Source: CAYXRS01 sp964636485
Lineage (GTDB): Bacteria; Gemmatimonadota; Gemmatimonadetes; Gemmatimonadales; Gemmatimonadaceae
Direction: 5' to 3'
Assembly: GCA_964636485.1 (NCBI GenBank)
Contig: CAZWSO010000138.1
Location: 1 to 6,531, forward strand
Length of the DNA: 6,531 bases
Below the pieces are notes generated by a model. It ran no database searches. It saw nothing but the letters and a program-made list of their open reading frames with translations, and had not been told where the DNA came from. This document shows positions 4,674-6,531 of the stretch, piece by piece; positions within the stretch are counted from its first letter, which is position 1; every line of letters starts with the position of its first letter. The translations under genes and the position numbers were made by a program.

Positions 4674-6531
4674 ATGCGATCATCCCGGACACCCATCCTG
4701 GCGCTGCTCGCCACGGCGCTCATCACGACGTCGGCGACCGCACAACAGATCCCCCACCCGCGTACCCACCTCGGTCACGATGTCGGCGCCGACCGCCAGC
4801 TCGCAAGCTGGTCACAGATAGTGGCCTACTTCGCCAACCTCGCAACCCTCTCGCCCGCCGTCAAGCTCGATACGCTCGGGGCGAGCACGCTCGGCCGGCC
4901 TTTCATCACGGTCACCGTTTCCACGCCGGACAACATCCGCAACCTCACGGCGATCCGTGAAAATCAGGCACGTCTTGCCGATCCGCGGAGGCTTGAGCCA
5001 GCCGACGAACAGCAGCTGATCGCCTCTCAGCCCAGTGTCCTGGTCATCTCGTGCAGCATTCACTCGAATGAGATAGCTGCCTCCCAGATGTCCATGGAGC
5101 TGGTCTGGCGGATGGCCACGAACGACACCCTCCAGGCGGCGCTGGCCCATACCATCGTCGTGCTCATTCCATCGGTGAACCCGGACGGCATAGACATGGT
5201 GGTTGACTACTACCGTGCGAACCTGGGCACACGTTGGGAAGGAGGCACGCTGCCGTGGCTCTACCACCATTACGTGGGCCACGACAACAACCGCGACTGG
5301 TTCATGGTGACACAGCGCGAAACGAAGCTCGTTACAGATATGCTGTATCGAACATGGTTTCCGCAGGTGCTGTACGACGTGCATCAGATGGGTAACGAGG
5401 GGATGCGCTTCTTCGTCCCGCCGTTCGTGGATCCCATCAACCCGAACGTGGATCCACTGATTGTGCGCTCCATCGACCTCATCGGCATGGACATGCAGTT
5501 CGCGCTCGAGCAGCGAGGCAAGAGCGGCGTGGGCAGCGGCGTGGTGTTCGATCTCTGGTGGCACGGCGGCATGCGCTCCACGCCGACTCGGCACAACATG
5601 ATCGGCATCCTCAGCGAGGCTGCAAGCGTGCGAATCGCCACGCCGATCGAGCAGGACACTTCGCTCCTGCGGGGGCACGCACGCGGCCTGCCCCGGTATG
5701 AGCGCCGCATGAACTTTCCCAATCCTTGGCCGGGCGGGAGCTGGCGGTTGCGCGATATCGTCGAGTACGAGATGATCGCCGCCGAGGCGCTCGTACATCT
5801 CATGAGCCGCCGACGCCAGGACTTCGTGGCCAATTTCGTGGCCCTCGGCCGCAGGCAGCTTCGCCTGGGTGCGACGGAGCCCCCGTACGCGTTCGAGATA
5901 CCCTGGAGGCAGCATGATGAAGGCGCGATGCGCGAGCTTCTGCGCGTCCTTCGCGACGGCGCTGTCGAGATCCACGAACGGCCCGGCTCCTACATCGTGA
6001 ATCTGAGCCAGCCTTACCGGGCGCATGCGAAGGACCTTCTCGAGGCGCAACGCTTCCCCGCAGGATTGCAACCGTACGACGTCGCGGGCTGGACACTGCC
6101 AATGCAGATGGGGGTTCATGTGATGCAGGTGGATACGCCGGTCACGGCACGACTCGCTCCGGCACGAGCGCAGATCCCGGTGCGACACGTGAGCTGCCCG
6201 CGCGGTGGCGCGCGGGGGGCGCTGATCGCCGACATTCGCGACACCCGTTCCTACCAGGAGGTTGCCCGACGGCTGGCGCGCGGGCGCGCGGTAGGTATCG
6301 CCGCGGGACCGGTCCGGGGTCCCGGCGGGCGGTCTTGGCCAGCTGGGAGCTTCATCCTGGAGGGGGAGCCTGACAGTGACTACAGCAGGGGGCTGGCCGC
6401 TGCCTGCGAGCGGGCCGAGCCGCCTTCTGTCGCGCGAACGCTTGTCGGAGCCCCCCGCGTGGCGCTCTACAGGCCGTGGACGTCGAACATGGATGAGGGC
6501 TGGACGCGATGGCTGCTGGACCAGTTCGGCT
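4674..6531 (+). CDS. Secreted M14-family zinc carboxypeptidase with amidotransferase-like C-terminal region (3' end cut by window)
   Basis: Reads open from ATG 4674 to the window end, at least 619 residues. Residues 1-23 form a Sec signal peptide: basic MRSSR, a hydrophobic stretch, and TSATA before QQ as the likely cleavage site, so the enzyme is exported. The peptidase domain follows: SIHSNE supplies zinc ligands H130 and E133, SVNPDG matches the family's NPDG turn, HDNNRDW at 203-209 holds the substrate-binding Asn-Arg pair (N206, R207), DVHQMG gives the third zinc ligand H237, and LSEAAS places the likely catalytic glutamate at E315. All expected catalytic residues are therefore present. 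A long linker region leads to YRPWTSNMDEGWTRWL near residue 600, which I recognise from large bacterial M14 proteins as the start of a class I glutamine amidotransferase (DJ-1/PfpI-like) fold. It is usually non-enzymatic there, but its key residues are beyond the window. No Shine-Dalgarno is seen before the ATG; the signal peptide supports this start. Substrate specificity is not readable. Confidence 0.88.
   Translation, partial: MRSSRTPILALLATALITTSATAQQIPHPRTHLGHDVGADRQLASWSQIVAYFANLATLSPAVKLDTLGASTLGRPFITVTVSTPDNIRNLTAIRENQARLADPRRLEPADEQQLIASQPSVLVISCSIHSNEIAASQMSMELVWRMATNDTLQAALAHTIVVLIPSVNPDGIDMVVDYYRANLGTRWEGGTLPWLYHHYVGHDNNRDWFMVTQRETKLVTDMLYRTWFPQVLYDVHQMGNEGMRFFVPPFVDPINPNVDPLIVRSIDLIGMDMQFALEQRGKSGVGSGVVFDLWWHGGMRSTPTRHNMIGILSEAASVRIATPIEQDTSLLRGHARGLPRYERRMNFPNPWPGGSWRLRDIVEYEMIAAEALVHLMSRRRQDFVANFVALGRRQLRLGATEPPYAFEIPWRQHDEGAMRELLRVLRDGAVEIHERPGSYIVNLSQPYRAHAKDLLEAQRFPAGLQPYDVAGWTLPMQMGVHVMQVDTPVTARLAPARAQIPVRHVSCPRGGARGALIADIRDTRSYQEVARRLARGRAVGIAAGPVRGPGGRSWPAGSFILEGEPDSDYSRGLAAACERAEPPSVARTLVGAPRVALYRPWTSNMDEGWTRWLLDQFG

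Noticed and set aside
4812..6188. Long minus-strand open frame (458 residues) across the M14 gene
   Set aside because: It is antisense to a plus-strand frame with a signal peptide and a full set of M14 motifs. Its His/Arg/Val-rich translation shows no family pattern and is typical of the reverse strand of a GC-rich gene.

Overview
The window is a high-GC (about two-thirds by eye), densely coding bacterial chromosome segment with GTG and TTG starts alongside ATG. It has no mobile-element, phage, tRNA/rRNA or CRISPR signal. The gene set would fit a free-living heterotroph such as a member of Gemmatimonadota: a threonine dehydrogenase/KBL pair, a very large secreted M14 peptidase with an amidotransferase-like tail, and a small HIRAN protein. 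That taxonomic guess rests on general impression, not on a marker gene.

Layout. Positions 1-559 hold no recognisable gene. They contain a perfect 14-bp palindrome at 6-19, an AT-rich pocket near 459-480, a weak promoter candidate, and a possible 15-codon leader ORF whose stop overlaps the next gene's start. Three plus-strand genes follow: an FAD-dependent oxidoreductase of the amine oxidase/protoporphyrinogen oxidase superfamily (560-1894), L-threonine 3-dehydrogenase tdh (1992-3017, start corrected to an internal GTG) and glycine C-acetyltransferase kbl (3043-4248). A small minus-strand gene for a stand-alone HIRAN-domain protein (4263-4589) converges on kbl with 14 bp between stop codons. 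Divergent from it, across 84 bp, is a secreted zinc carboxypeptidase of family M14 (4674 to beyond the window end).

How the genes fit together. Tdh and Kbl form the classical two-step route from L-threonine to glycine and acetyl-CoA through unstable 2-amino-3-oxobutyrate. The flavoprotein upstream may be co-transcribed, but its substrate cannot be read from sequence. The M14 peptidase would act outside the cytoplasm on peptides, so a peptide-scavenging, amino-acid-catabolising lifestyle is a reasonable but unproven reading. The HIRAN protein suggests a DNA-related role unconnected to the metabolic genes.

The most notable points are the threonine dehydrogenase that keeps its catalytic zinc site but lacks two of the four structural-zinc cysteines, the tiny HIRAN-only protein, and the amine-oxidase-type flavoenzyme next to a pathway whose intermediate spontaneously yields an amine (aminoacetone). 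I see no convincing entirely new multi-gene system here.
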